In this document: positions 1 to 7,685 of the stretch, piece after piece | Position numbering within the stretch: position 1 is the stretch's first letter | Layout of the letters: each line of letters begins with the position of its first letter | Assembly (NCBI GenBank): GCA_030613745.1 | Contig: JAUWLK010000036.1 | Span: 1 to 15,568 of the forward strand | DNA: 15,568 nt | Source: Flavobacteriaceae bacterium | Lineage (GTDB): Bacteria > Bacteroidota > Bacteroidia > Flavobacteriales > Flavobacteriaceae | Reading direction: 5' to 3' | Position numbers and translations under genes: made by a program | The notes under the pieces: model-generated | Database searches by the model: none | Seen by the model: only the letters and a program-made list of their open reading frames with translations | What the model was told of the DNA's origin: nothing

Positions 1-1
1 A

Positions 2-577
2 TCAAATGTTAGTAATATTGATGAATTGATATTAAATAAAATTAAAAAATTATTTGAGATTATTCTATTGAATTCAAATACAAAAGTTCCTTTCAATAAT
101 TTTTACAAAACTCCACAAACTTTAGGTGTTGATAGAATAGCATTAGTTGCTGCTGCTGTTAATCAATTTCCAAATAAAAATATACTTGTTTTTGATGCTG
201 GCTCATGTATTACTTATGACTTTGTTAATACAAAAAAAGATTATTTTGGAGGAGCTATTTCCCCTGGAATTGCCATGAGATACAAATCAATACATAAATT
301 AACAGCAAACTTGCCTAAATTATCTGCTATTGATGAAATTCCTAAAATTGGAAACTCAACTAAAAAAGCTATTCATTTAGGTATTTTAAATGGTGTTATT
401 CAAGAAATAGATGGTGTAATTAATCAATATAAAGTAAAAAATAAAAAATTAACAGTAGTTTTAACAGGAGGAGACACAATTTTCTTGGCAAAAAACTTAA
501 AAAGTACCATATTTGCCAATCCAAATTTTTTATTGGAAGGATTGAACAGTATATTGATATATAATAAAATCACATGA
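2..577 (+). CDS. coaX: Type III pantothenate kinase, 5'-truncated by the window edge
   Basis: CoaX phosphorylates pantothenate with ATP, the first step of coenzyme A synthesis, in the cytoplasm. The reading frame is open from base 2, so the true start lies upstream; the TTG at 26 is an internal codon, not a start. About 191 residues are present, against roughly 240-250 for the family. The missing N-terminus would hold the ATP-binding DxGN motif. Visible family motifs, in order, are TLGVDR with the following alanine-rich helix (about residues 40-52), FDAGSCITYDF (about 63-73), GGAISPGIAMR followed by a TANLP stretch (about 81-104), and LTGGDT (about 153-158). The stop overlaps the next start by four bases (ATGA, 574-577), so the two genes are translationally coupled. 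Identification is firm; completeness cannot be judged here. Confidence 0.93.
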   Translation, partial: SNVSNIDELILNKIKKLFEIILLNSNTKVPFNNFYKTPQTLGVDRIALVAAAVNQFPNKNILVFDAGSCITYDFVNTKKDYFGGAISPGIAMRYKSIHKLTANLPKLSAIDEIPKIGNSTKKAIHLGILNGVIQEIDGVINQYKVKNKKLTVVLTGGDTIFLAKNLKSTIFANPNFLLEGLNSILIYNKIT

Positions 578-1836
578 TAAAGAAAATAATAGTATTTACT
601 ATTCTCTTAATTTCAACCAATAGTTTTACACAAAGTACTAGTTCTTCACCATATTCTTTTTTTGGAATAGGTGATCAAGCTAAAATAAAATCTGTTGAAG
701 AAATTGCAATGGGTCAAATGGGAGGTGTTTTAGATAGCGAATATCAACTAAGTTTTACCAACCCTGCTTCTTACGCTTCTTTACTTTGGACAACTTATGT
801 TTTTTCTGGTGGTAATAAAGTTACTAAAATTGATGACGGTATAGATACTCAAACCAGTTCAGCTGCCTCATTAACTTATATAGCTTTAGGAATCCCTATA
901 AGGGGAAACCAAGGTTTAGCTTTTGGATTACAATTAAATACTGCCGTAGGATATTCATTATTGGACCAAAGCTTTGATGAAGATGATCTTTTGATAGAAA
1001 CTAACAAGATATTTGGTAATGGTGGAACAAATAGAGTTTTTATAGGGTATGGATATAAATTACCTTTTAATATAAATCTAGGAATTGAGGCTGCTTATAT
1101 TTTTGGTGGAATTGAAAATAATATTTTAAATAGAAGATTAGGTGTTTTATTAGCAACCAAACACAAAACAGAATCATATGTAAAAGGGTTTTCTTATAAA
1201 ATTGGTGCCCAATATACTAAAGACCTTTCAGAAAATCTAAAATTAAAACTAGGAACATCATTTGAAATAGGACATGAATTAGATGAAAAAGGAGATGAAT
1301 ATATAATTTTACAAGAAAATAGTATAGATGGACTTATAAGACATATTGACACTATTGCAAATTATACCGCAAAAATTAAATCTCCTTTAAAAACTGTATT
1401 AAGTGCCGGTATAGGTAAAAATAATAAATGGTTTTTAGGAACTGAATACACTTTTCAAGATGCAATAGAATTCAGTGGAGGAATTTATGATGATATAACT
1501 GGCTACAATTATGAAAATTCAAGTACAATCTCCTTAGGTGGATTTTTTATTCCTAAATTTAATTCCATTTCAAATTACTGGAAAAGAGTGACTTATAGAG
1601 GGGGTTTGAATTATAAAAAATTAGGTTTGGTAATAAAAGATACAGAAATTAAAGAATATGGCATGTCTTTTGGTGTTAGTTTACCAATAGGACTTAGATT
1701 ATCAAATGTTAATTTGGGTTTTGAATTAGGTAAAAGAGGTACTACTGACAATAATTTAATTAAAGAAAATTATTATAACTTTAGATTAAGTTTATCTCTT
1801 AATGATAAGTGGTTTAGAAAACAAAAAATTTACTAA
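574..1836 (+). CDS. Outer-membrane beta-barrel protein of unknown function
   Basis: The product is 420 residues with a clear Sec signal peptide: a lysine pair at residues 3-4, a hydrophobic core, and probable cleavage near SFTQ at about residues 17-20. The mature protein starts SSSPYSFFGIGD. It consists of many short alternating stretches rich in Gly, Tyr, Phe and Leu (for example residues 98-125, 150-175, 270-295 and 360-415), as expected of amphipathic strands in an outer-membrane barrel. The overall look recalls FadL/PorV-like barrels of Bacteroidota, but I cannot assign it to a characterised family or give a substrate. From general knowledge, a gene of this kind commonly follows coaX in flavobacteria. 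The ATG is fixed by the 4-bp overlap with coaX and by the signal peptide that follows directly. Exported barrel: likely. Function: unknown. Confidence 0.75.
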   Translation: MIKKIIVFTILLISTNSFTQSTSSSPYSFFGIGDQAKIKSVEEIAMGQMGGVLDSEYQLSFTNPASYASLLWTTYVFSGGNKVTKIDDGIDTQTSSAASLTYIALGIPIRGNQGLAFGLQLNTAVGYSLLDQSFDEDDLLIETNKIFGNGGTNRVFIGYGYKLPFNINLGIEAAYIFGGIENNILNRRLGVLLATKHKTESYVKGFSYKIGAQYTKDLSENLKLKLGTSFEIGHELDEKGDEYIILQENSIDGLIRHIDTIANYTAKIKSPLKTVLSAGIGKNNKWFLGTEYTFQDAIEFSGGIYDDITGYNYENSSTISLGGFFIPKFNSISNYWKRVTYRGGLNYKKLGLVIKDTEIKEYGMSFGVSLPIGLRLSNVNLGFELGKRGTTDNNLIKENYYNFRLSLSLNDKWFRKQKIY

Positions 1837-1856
1837 TTTTACATAAAATTTTATAT

Positions 1857-3251
1857 ATGAAAACAAAAAATACAATTTTGACAATAGGAATGATTCTTTT
1901 TTTAGGAATCACTTTTTCTATTAATGCACAAGATAAGTACGGTAGTGATCCTAATAAGTGTAAAACCAATCTATCTATTTTTTATGAATATGCAAAAGTT
2001 GGTAATTACACTCCTGCATACGAGCCTTGGAATTGGTGTATGGAAAACTGCCCTGCATCTTCTAAAAATTTATACAAATATGGTATAAAAATGGCTGAAG
2101 ATAAATATGATAAATCTTCCAGCAAAGCTGAAAAAGCAAAATTTGCAATTGAAATTAATAAAATTTATGAGCAACGTATAAAATATTTTCCTGAAAATTT
2201 AGGTAAAGTATACAGTGATTGGGCAAATTTTTTATTCAAAAGAGCCGTTCAGGAAGAAATAGTACAAAAAGAACAAATTTATGACAAATTAGGAAAGTCT
2301 TTTAAAGCCGACCCTACTGGTATGAGTGTTAAAAATTTAGGTAAATACTTTCAAGCATTTACAGAACACCATAAAGACACTAATCCTCAATTAGTTTTTG
2401 ATACTTATGATGAAATTATAGAAGCGGTAAGTACAAAAATGGATAATTACTCTAAAGAATTAGATGTTTTACATGCTAAAGAAGCAAGTGGACAAACATT
2501 ATCAGCAAAAGATGATAGAAAAAAACACGCTCGTGAAGTAAATTTAAAAGCCTTAGGTCAAGTGGAAGGGTTATTGGACAATACTTTAAGTGAAGTGGCG
2601 ACTTGTGAAAGGTTAATACCATTATACAAACAAAATTTTGAAAAAAATAAAACCGATGTTAAATGGATGAGAAGAGCAGTTTCAAGATTAAATCAAAAAG
2701 GATGTACTGATGATGCATTATATCCAAAAATGGTTGAAGCCTATGTAAATGCTGCTCCTTCAAGTGATGCATTTGTATTTTATGCTGGAATTTTAATGGG
2801 AAAAAACAGAACCAATGAAGCAATTGATTATTTTAATAAAGCAATTAGTCTTGAATCTGATAAATATAAAAAAGCAAAATATTATTATCGCGCCGCTTTA
2901 ATTTATAAAAAAAGAGGGGCAAAAGGCAAAGCTAGAGAATATGCGCGTAAAGCTTTGAGAGAAAGACCAAGTATGGGAAGTGCATATTTGTTAATATCTA
3001 ACTTATATGCTTCAAGTGCAAATACATGCGGAACAGATGAATTTTCAAAACGTATGGTTTACGTTGCTGCTGCTGATAAAGCAAGACAAGCAAAAGCTGC
3101 TGATCCAGGAATTACTTCTACCGCTAATAAATATATTAAAAGTTATATGGCAAGTGCTCCTTCAAAGAAATTAGTTTTTACTGAAGGGAAAGCATCTGGT
3201 TCAGCATACAAAATAGGATGTTGGATAGGTGAAACGGTCAGAATTCCGTAA
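1857..3251 (+). CDS. Exported tetratricopeptide repeat protein
   Basis: This 464-residue protein begins with a signal peptide (about residues 1-24, ending SINAQ), so it is sent to the periplasm or outer membrane. The body is almost entirely helical. The clearest TPR units are at about residues 316-385, where NEAIDYFNKAISLE is followed by a second unit containing KGKAREYARKAL and a third starting GSAYLLISNLY. A charged helical region occupies about 190-245. Several cysteines are present (in the mature N-terminus, near residue 60, and near the C-terminus). TPRs mediate protein-protein contacts, so a scaffold role in the envelope is plausible, but I see no catalytic motif and assign no specific function. 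It lies 20 nt after the barrel gene and 8 nt before lptC, within one co-directional cluster. Confidence 0.8.
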   Translation: MKTKNTILTIGMILFLGITFSINAQDKYGSDPNKCKTNLSIFYEYAKVGNYTPAYEPWNWCMENCPASSKNLYKYGIKMAEDKYDKSSSKAEKAKFAIEINKIYEQRIKYFPENLGKVYSDWANFLFKRAVQEEIVQKEQIYDKLGKSFKADPTGMSVKNLGKYFQAFTEHHKDTNPQLVFDTYDEIIEAVSTKMDNYSKELDVLHAKEASGQTLSAKDDRKKHAREVNLKALGQVEGLLDNTLSEVATCERLIPLYKQNFEKNKTDVKWMRRAVSRLNQKGCTDDALYPKMVEAYVNAAPSSDAFVFYAGILMGKNRTNEAIDYFNKAISLESDKYKKAKYYYRAALIYKKRGAKGKAREYARKALRERPSMGSAYLLISNLYASSANTCGTDEFSKRMVYVAAADKARQAKAADPGITSTANKYIKSYMASAPSKKLVFTEGKASGSAYKIGCWIGETVRIP

Positions 3252-3259
3252 ATTAGTAC

Positions 3260-3826
3260 ATGCTAAAAACATTTTCATATAAAATTTTAAACATTGCTAC
3301 TATATTCATAGTAGCAATGTTTTTTTCATGTGGTAATGATATTAAAGAAGTTGAGGATTTTTTGGCAGAAAAAAATTTACCAATTGGAGTTGCTAAAAAT
3401 GTATATTTAATTCATACCGATTCAGGGAAAATAAAAACAAAATTAATCTCACCTGTGATGCATGATTTTTCTAATAGAAAAAGCCATCCTTATAGTGAAT
3501 TCCCTCAAGGAATAAAAATTGTAACCTTTGATGAAAAAGGAGATTCAGTAATTTTAACTGCTAATTATTCCATAACTTTTAATAATACAAATATTTCTGA
3601 GGTTAAAAACAATGTAGTTGTAATAAATTATGCTGATAAAACTAAATTAAATACCAATCAACTTTTTTGGGATGCTGATGAACATTATATTTATACTGAA
3701 AAAAAATTCACACTTATTACAAAAACTGATACTATTTATGGTATTGGGTTTGAATCAAATGAAGATTTATCAAAAGTAAATATGAAATCTGTACATGGTA
3801 CAATATATGTTAAAGAAAATCCGTAA
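3260..3826 (+). CDS. lptC: LptC-type lipoprotein of the LPS transport bridge
   Basis: LptC passes lipopolysaccharide from the LptBFG transporter to the periplasmic LptA bridge. The 188-residue product has a lipoprotein-type signal: a hydrophobic stretch at about residues 9-22 and a lipobox-like FFSC with Cys24 as the likely lipidated residue. This form is common in Bacteroidota, whereas E. coli LptC keeps a membrane anchor. The remainder fits the LptC beta-jellyroll: a YLIHTDSGKIKTKLISP strand pair, a HPYSEFPQGI segment, then ITFNNTNISEVKNNVVV and LNTNQLFWD. The length is normal for the group. The start at 3260 is preferred because it is followed by the full signal sequence. A perfect 15-bp hairpin lies inside the signal-peptide codons (3289-3322; see separate entry). 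A general OstA/LptC-fold lipoprotein is the alternative reading. Confidence 0.83.
   Translation: MLKTFSYKILNIATIFIVAMFFSCGNDIKEVEDFLAEKNLPIGVAKNVYLIHTDSGKIKTKLISPVMHDFSNRKSHPYSEFPQGIKIVTFDEKGDSVILTANYSITFNNTNISEVKNNVVVINYADKTKLNTNQLFWDADEHYIYTEKKFTLITKTDTIYGIGFESNEDLSKVNMKSVHGTIYVKENP
3289..3322 (+). terminator. Terminator-like hairpin inside the start of lptC
   Basis: Bases 3289-3303 and 3308-3322 are perfectly complementary (15 bp, 4-nt ATTC loop; core CATTGCTACTA / TAGTAGCAATG). A run of seven T spans 3320-3326. The structure has the form of an intrinsic terminator but sits about 30 nt downstream of the lptC ATG, wholly within codons of the signal-peptide core. It could attenuate read-through from the TPR gene into lptC and the genes after it, or stabilise the upstream mRNA end. 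That it forms a perfect stem is directly visible; terminator activity is inference, and translating ribosomes would disrupt it. Confidence 0.45.
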
Positions 3827-3829
3827 ATT

Positions 3830-4021
3830 ATGGTAAAATATTATAAATTTTTTGAATATGCTTATCTCGTAATTGCCTTTGTTCTTATAATAGAAACATT
3901 TTTAAATTGGAAAACTAATCCACAAAAATCATATATTTTTTTAGCATTTGCAGCTCTGGCGATTTTTATGTACTTTTTTAGAAAAAAGTTTAGAAAAAAA
4001 ATTGAAAATTCCGAAAAGTAA
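3830..4021 (+). CDS. Small two-helix membrane protein, function unknown
   Basis: This 63-residue protein has two hydrophobic segments, about residues 8-24 (YAYLVIAFVLIIETFL) and 34-50 (SYIFLAFAALAIFMYFF), joined by a short loop containing NWKTNPQK. It ends in a strongly basic tail, RKKFRKKIENSEK. By the positive-inside rule the C-terminal tail is cytoplasmic, and two helices would put the N-terminus there as well. It starts 3 nt after the lptC stop and ends 9 nt before the CNNM-type gene, so it is surely co-transcribed. The codon usage matches its neighbours and the tight packing supports a real gene. I recognise no named family and assign no function. Confidence 0.75.
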   Translation: MVKYYKFFEYAYLVIAFVLIIETFLNWKTNPQKSYIFLAFAALAIFMYFFRKKFRKKIENSEK

Positions 4022-4030
4022 ACTCTAATA

Positions 4031-5290
4031 ATGATAATAGAAATAGTAATCATATTAATTTCAATATTACTTTCAGCCTTCTTTTCAGGCATGGAAATTG
4101 CTTTTGTTTCAGCAAATAAAATGCATATTGAACTTGAAAAGAAAAAAGATACTTTTTTAGCAAAAATTCTTTCAAGCCTAACAAATAAACCTTCAAAATT
4201 TATTACCACAATGCTTATTGGCAACAATATATCATTAGTGATTTATGGTTATTTTATGGGAGATTTTTTAATGTATTTCTTAGGGCCATCTATCAATAAT
4301 GATTTTTTAATTTTACTTATTCAAACATTAATTTCAACATTAATAATATTGATAACAGCTGAATTTCTACCAAAAGCAATATTTAGAATCTATGCTAATG
4401 AAACCCTAAAAGTCTTTGCTTTTCCTGCTTATGTTTTTTATGTTTTATTTTACTTTATTTCAGAATTCATCACTTTTATATCTGATTTCTTTTTAAGAGT
4501 ATTTTTCAATACAAAAGAAGATCAAGTTCAACTTGCATTTAGTAAAACAGAATTAGGAAATTATATATCAGAACAATTAGAATCTGCTGATGATGAAATT
4601 GACTCTGAAATCCAAATTTTTCAAAATGCACTTGAATTTCACAATGTAAAAGCTAGGGAAGCTATGATTCCTCGAACTGAAATTATAGCTGTTGAAGTTC
4701 ATGAGTCATTAAAAAATTTGAACCTCCTTTTTATTGAAACAGGTCTATCAAAAATAATGGTTTACAACAATTCATTAGACGATACCATAGGATATGTTCA
4801 TACATTTGAACTTTTTAAAAAACCGAAAAATATCAGGTCAATTTTATTACCCATTGAAATTGTTCCTGAAACCATGATGATTCACGATGTCTTAAATGAT
4901 TTAATCAAAAAAAGTAAAAGTGTAGCTATTGTTCTAGATGAATATGGAGGAACCTCTGGATTGATAACAGTTGAAGATATTATTGAAGAACTTTTTGGAG
5001 AAATTGAAGACGAACATGATTCAACTACACTGTTAGAGGAAAAAATAAATGATAGAGAGTTCAATTTTTCAACTCGATTAGAAGTTGACTATCTCAATGA
5101 AACTTATAATTTAGATCTTAAAGAAAATAGTACTTTTGAAACTCTTGGAGGACTAATTGTACATCATACAGAAAACATCCCTTCTACTGGTGAAATAATT
5201 GAAATCGAAAATTATCAATTCACTATTTTAAAAGAATCTGCATCTAAAATTGAAGAAGTACATTTAAAAGTTTTATTTAAAGACCTATAA
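4031..5290 (+). CDS. CNNM/CorC-HlyC family membrane protein with paired CBS domains
   Basis: The 419-residue protein has the standard architecture of the bacterial CNNM (DUF21) family. The N-terminal transmembrane domain has hydrophobic segments at about residues 1-22, 57-80, 88-110 and 127-150, with the family marks FFSGMEIAFVSAN and AEFLPKAIFR. A CBS pair follows at about 207-335, starting AMIPRTEIIAVE and ending VLDEYGGTSGLITVEDIIEE. The C-terminal CorC_HlyC domain occupies about 345-418, including ETLGGLIVHH and TGEIIEIENYQF. Relatives are linked to Mg2+ export or homeostasis; the old label 'hemolysin' is generally misleading. GldE of flavobacteria is a paralogue in this family, but it normally sits beside gldD, which is absent here. 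The ATG lies 9 nt after the small membrane gene. Family assignment is firm; the transported ion is inferred. Confidence 0.9.
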   Translation: MIIEIVIILISILLSAFFSGMEIAFVSANKMHIELEKKKDTFLAKILSSLTNKPSKFITTMLIGNNISLVIYGYFMGDFLMYFLGPSINNDFLILLIQTLISTLIILITAEFLPKAIFRIYANETLKVFAFPAYVFYVLFYFISEFITFISDFFLRVFFNTKEDQVQLAFSKTELGNYISEQLESADDEIDSEIQIFQNALEFHNVKAREAMIPRTEIIAVEVHESLKNLNLLFIETGLSKIMVYNNSLDDTIGYVHTFELFKKPKNIRSILLPIEIVPETMMIHDVLNDLIKKSKSVAIVLDEYGGTSGLITVEDIIEELFGEIEDEHDSTTLLEEKINDREFNFSTRLEVDYLNETYNLDLKENSTFETLGGLIVHHTENIPSTGEIIEIENYQFTILKESASKIEEVHLKVLFKDL

Positions 5291-5348
5291 GCCTCATTTT
5301 CTTAATAAAATTACTATAAAACTACTTTTATTATTAAAAGGTAAATTG

Positions 5349-5356
5349 TACTTTCG
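5349..5356 (+). promoter_or_regulatory. Probable promoter -7 element for the ppiD-like gene
   Basis: TACTTTCG matches the Bacteroidota sigma-ABfr -7 consensus TAnnTTTG with one mismatch, 27 nt before the ATG. It is followed by a purine-rich leader (AAAAGAAAAGAAAA) typical of the phylum. No clear TTG at -33 is seen. A weak CTTTTA/TAAAAG hairpin (5325-5340) sits just upstream. Confidence 0.5.
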
Positions 5357-5383
5357 CAACCTGAATTTTAAAAGAAAAGAAAA

Positions 5384-7519
5384 ATGGCAGTTTTATCAAA
5401 AATTAGAGAGCGTTCATTATTTTTAGTAATTATCATAGCTTTAGCATTATTTTCATTTGTTTTGAGTGGTTTATTTCAAGGAAACCTATTTAGTAAAAAC
5501 ACAAACAATATAGGTGAAGTCAATGGAGAGTCAATAGGTAGAGAAGAATTTGCTCAACAAGTTGAATTTTATCGTACAAGATCAAATGGTAGAACTTCAA
5601 ACATACAAAATGTAAATAATGCTTGGAATAGTATTGTTCGTGAAAAAATATACGAGACCCAATTAAAAAAATCAGGAATAGTTGTTGGTGAAAAAGATAT
5701 ATGGGATGCTATTGTTAATCAAATTTCTGCTCAAAACAGTCCTCAATTTCTTAATGAAGTGGGACTTTTTGATCAAGAAAAATTAAAAGAATACATTGCA
5801 ACTCTACAAGATAATGTTGATGAAAATGATCAAAGTAAAGCTGCTTGGTTAGGTTGGTTAAACTATGAGAAAGGTGTTAAAAATGGTTTAGAACAAAACA
5901 CTTACAATTCACTAATAAAAGCTGGATTAGGAAGCACCTTAATCGAAGGTAAATCAGATTATTTTTATCAAAATACTAATGTTGATTTACAATATGTTTA
6001 TGTGCCTTTTGCTAGCATAGCTGATAGTTTAATTACTGTTTCTAAAGATGATATAAAAAATTATATAAAAAGTCATGCTAAAGATTTTAAGGTTGATGAA
6101 TCTAGAGATATTCAATATGTTACATTTGACATTAAAGCTTCAAGTGAAGATGAAATTGAAATAAAAAATGAATTAAGTAAAGTAATAAATAATCGTGAAG
6201 AATATAGTGCAGCAGCTAAAACAACAATTGATATTTTAGGTTTTAAAAATGCAATTAATTTTGCAGAGTTTAATACTGAAAATGGATCAGATATTCCATT
6301 TGATAATAAATTTTACACTAAAGACCAATTACCTAAAACTATTGCTGATACACTTTTTAATGCTAATTTAAATGATGTATATGGGCCTTATAAAGAAAAT
6401 GGATACTATAAGATCTCTAAAGTTTCAGAAATTAAACAATTACCTGACTCTGTAAAAGCAAGTCATATATTGATATCTTTTATTGGTTCTTCAACTGCTG
6501 ATGCAACTGTAAATAAAGATGAAGCGGAGGCTAAAAAAGTTGCCGATAGTATTTTAAAAATAGTTAAAGCTGATAAATCAAAATTTGAAGAAATTGCAAA
6601 AGAAATTTCAATTGATAAAGTAAGTGGAGCAAAAGGTGGTGATCTAGGGTGGTTTACTTACAATAGAATGGTTCCTGAATTTAGAGATTTTGCATTTGAA
6701 AACAAAACTAATGATATGGGAATTGTAAAATCACAATTTGGTTTTCATATTATAAAAATTGATGGGCAAAAAAACCATCAAAAATTTATTCAGGTTGCAA
6801 CTTTTTCACGAAAAATTGAAGCTTCAGAGAAAACAGAAAATGAAGTTTTTGAAAAAGCTGAAACTTTTGCATCTGAATTATCATCAGGTAAAAATATTAA
6901 TGATTTAGCTAAAGAAAGAAGCTATAATGTAAACCCTGTGTTAAACATTAAAACTTTAGATGATAATCTCTCTCAATTAGGATCTCAAAGACAAATTGTT
7001 CGTTGGACATTTGAAGAAAATGTAAAAATTAATGATATAAAACGATTTGACACAGACAATGGGTATACAGTAGTAATACTCAATAAAAAAAATAAAGCAG
7101 GATTGTCTGCAAAAGGAAAAAATGTACGCAGTATTGTATTAAATCAAAAGAAAGCTAATTTAATTAAAGAAAAATCAACAGGAGAAACTTTAGAAGAAAT
7201 AGCAAAACAAAATAACACGATTGCCAGAACATCATTAGCAATTTCAAATGCAAGTCCGGCATTTTCTGGTGTTGGCAGGTTCACTAGTATTGCTGGTGTT
7301 GTTACCTCTCTAGAAGAGAATGTATTAACAAAAAATATTGTAGGCAAAAGTGGAGTTGTTTTTGCAATAGTTACAAAGAAAGTTTTACCTACTGAATTAA
7401 AAAATTATAATTCTAATAAAAAAATTCTTGAAAGAGCATTACAAAACAGAAATATTCAAATTTATAATGCTATAAAAAACAATTCAGAGATAGTTGATAA
7501 TAGGGCTACCTTTTATTAA
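5384..7519 (+). CDS. ppiD: PpiD/SurA-type periplasmic peptidyl-prolyl isomerase
   Basis: This folding factor for exported and outer-membrane proteins is anchored in the inner membrane. The 711 residues begin with a short basic cytoplasmic tip and one transmembrane helix (about 12-31), as in PpiD. A SurA_N-like helical chaperone region follows (about 40-200, starting GEVNGESIGREEFAQQVEFY). The canonical parvulin domain is at about 355-461, with KASHILISF at its start, then GAKGGDLGWF, MVPEFRDFAF and the closing QFGFHIIKID. The flanking segments (about 235-350 and 465-565) look like degenerate parvulin-like folds (for example GPYKENGYYKISKV), which would give three units; this is inference from pattern only. 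The length of about 700 is normal for Bacteroidota PpiD. It follows the CNNM gene by 93 nt and fits the envelope-biogenesis theme. The ATG at 5384 gives a proper N-terminal anchor. Confidence 0.9.
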   Translation: MAVLSKIRERSLFLVIIIALALFSFVLSGLFQGNLFSKNTNNIGEVNGESIGREEFAQQVEFYRTRSNGRTSNIQNVNNAWNSIVREKIYETQLKKSGIVVGEKDIWDAIVNQISAQNSPQFLNEVGLFDQEKLKEYIATLQDNVDENDQSKAAWLGWLNYEKGVKNGLEQNTYNSLIKAGLGSTLIEGKSDYFYQNTNVDLQYVYVPFASIADSLITVSKDDIKNYIKSHAKDFKVDESRDIQYVTFDIKASSEDEIEIKNELSKVINNREEYSAAAKTTIDILGFKNAINFAEFNTENGSDIPFDNKFYTKDQLPKTIADTLFNANLNDVYGPYKENGYYKISKVSEIKQLPDSVKASHILISFIGSSTADATVNKDEAEAKKVADSILKIVKADKSKFEEIAKEISIDKVSGAKGGDLGWFTYNRMVPEFRDFAFENKTNDMGIVKSQFGFHIIKIDGQKNHQKFIQVATFSRKIEASEKTENEVFEKAETFASELSSGKNINDLAKERSYNVNPVLNIKTLDDNLSQLGSQRQIVRWTFEENVKINDIKRFDTDNGYTVVILNKKNKAGLSAKGKNVRSIVLNQKKANLIKEKSTGETLEEIAKQNNTIARTSLAISNASPAFSGVGRFTSIAGVVTSLEENVLTKNIVGKSGVVFAIVTKKVLPTELKNYNSNKKILERALQNRNIQIYNAIKNNSEIVDNRATFY

Positions 7520-7607
7520 TTCTAATATCTTTATTTTTTTACAGTTATTTATTTAACAGATATATCAAAAAAATAGCACATAAAGCGTATATTTTATGAA
7601 GATTTTA

Positions 7608-7615
7608 TATATTTG
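7608..7615 (+). promoter_or_regulatory. Promoter -7 element for the OmpA-family gene
   Basis: TATATTTG is a perfect match to the Bacteroidota TAnnTTTG element, 70 nt upstream of the ATG, within the 166-nt gap after the ppiD-like gene. It leaves an AT-rich leader of roughly 60 nt without a Shine-Dalgarno sequence. I see no good TTG at the expected -33 spacing. The position before a single-gene unit with its own terminator supports it. Confidence 0.6.
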
Positions 7616-7685
7616 TTAAATTATTAAATAAACTTTAAGCTTACATTACATTTAAACATAAGATTATAAATTAAAATTAATTACA

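Noticed and set aside
26..28. TTG at 26 as the start of coaX
   Set aside because: The frame is open to base 2, and a start here would remove the N-terminal ATP-binding domain; the gene is simply cut by the window edge.
3245..3835. The same string CCGTAAATTA at the ends of the TPR gene and of lptC, just before the next start
   Set aside because: Both contain a Pro-stop pair followed by A/T-rich spacer; a 10-mer repeated twice in such biased DNA is most easily chance, and Bacteroidota rarely use a ribosome-binding motif.
3862..4227. 121-codon minus-strand frame over the small membrane gene and the CNNM gene start
   Set aside because: It spans two well-packed + strand genes, has no recognisable domain, and its hydrophobic translation mirrors the membrane-helix codons of the other strand.
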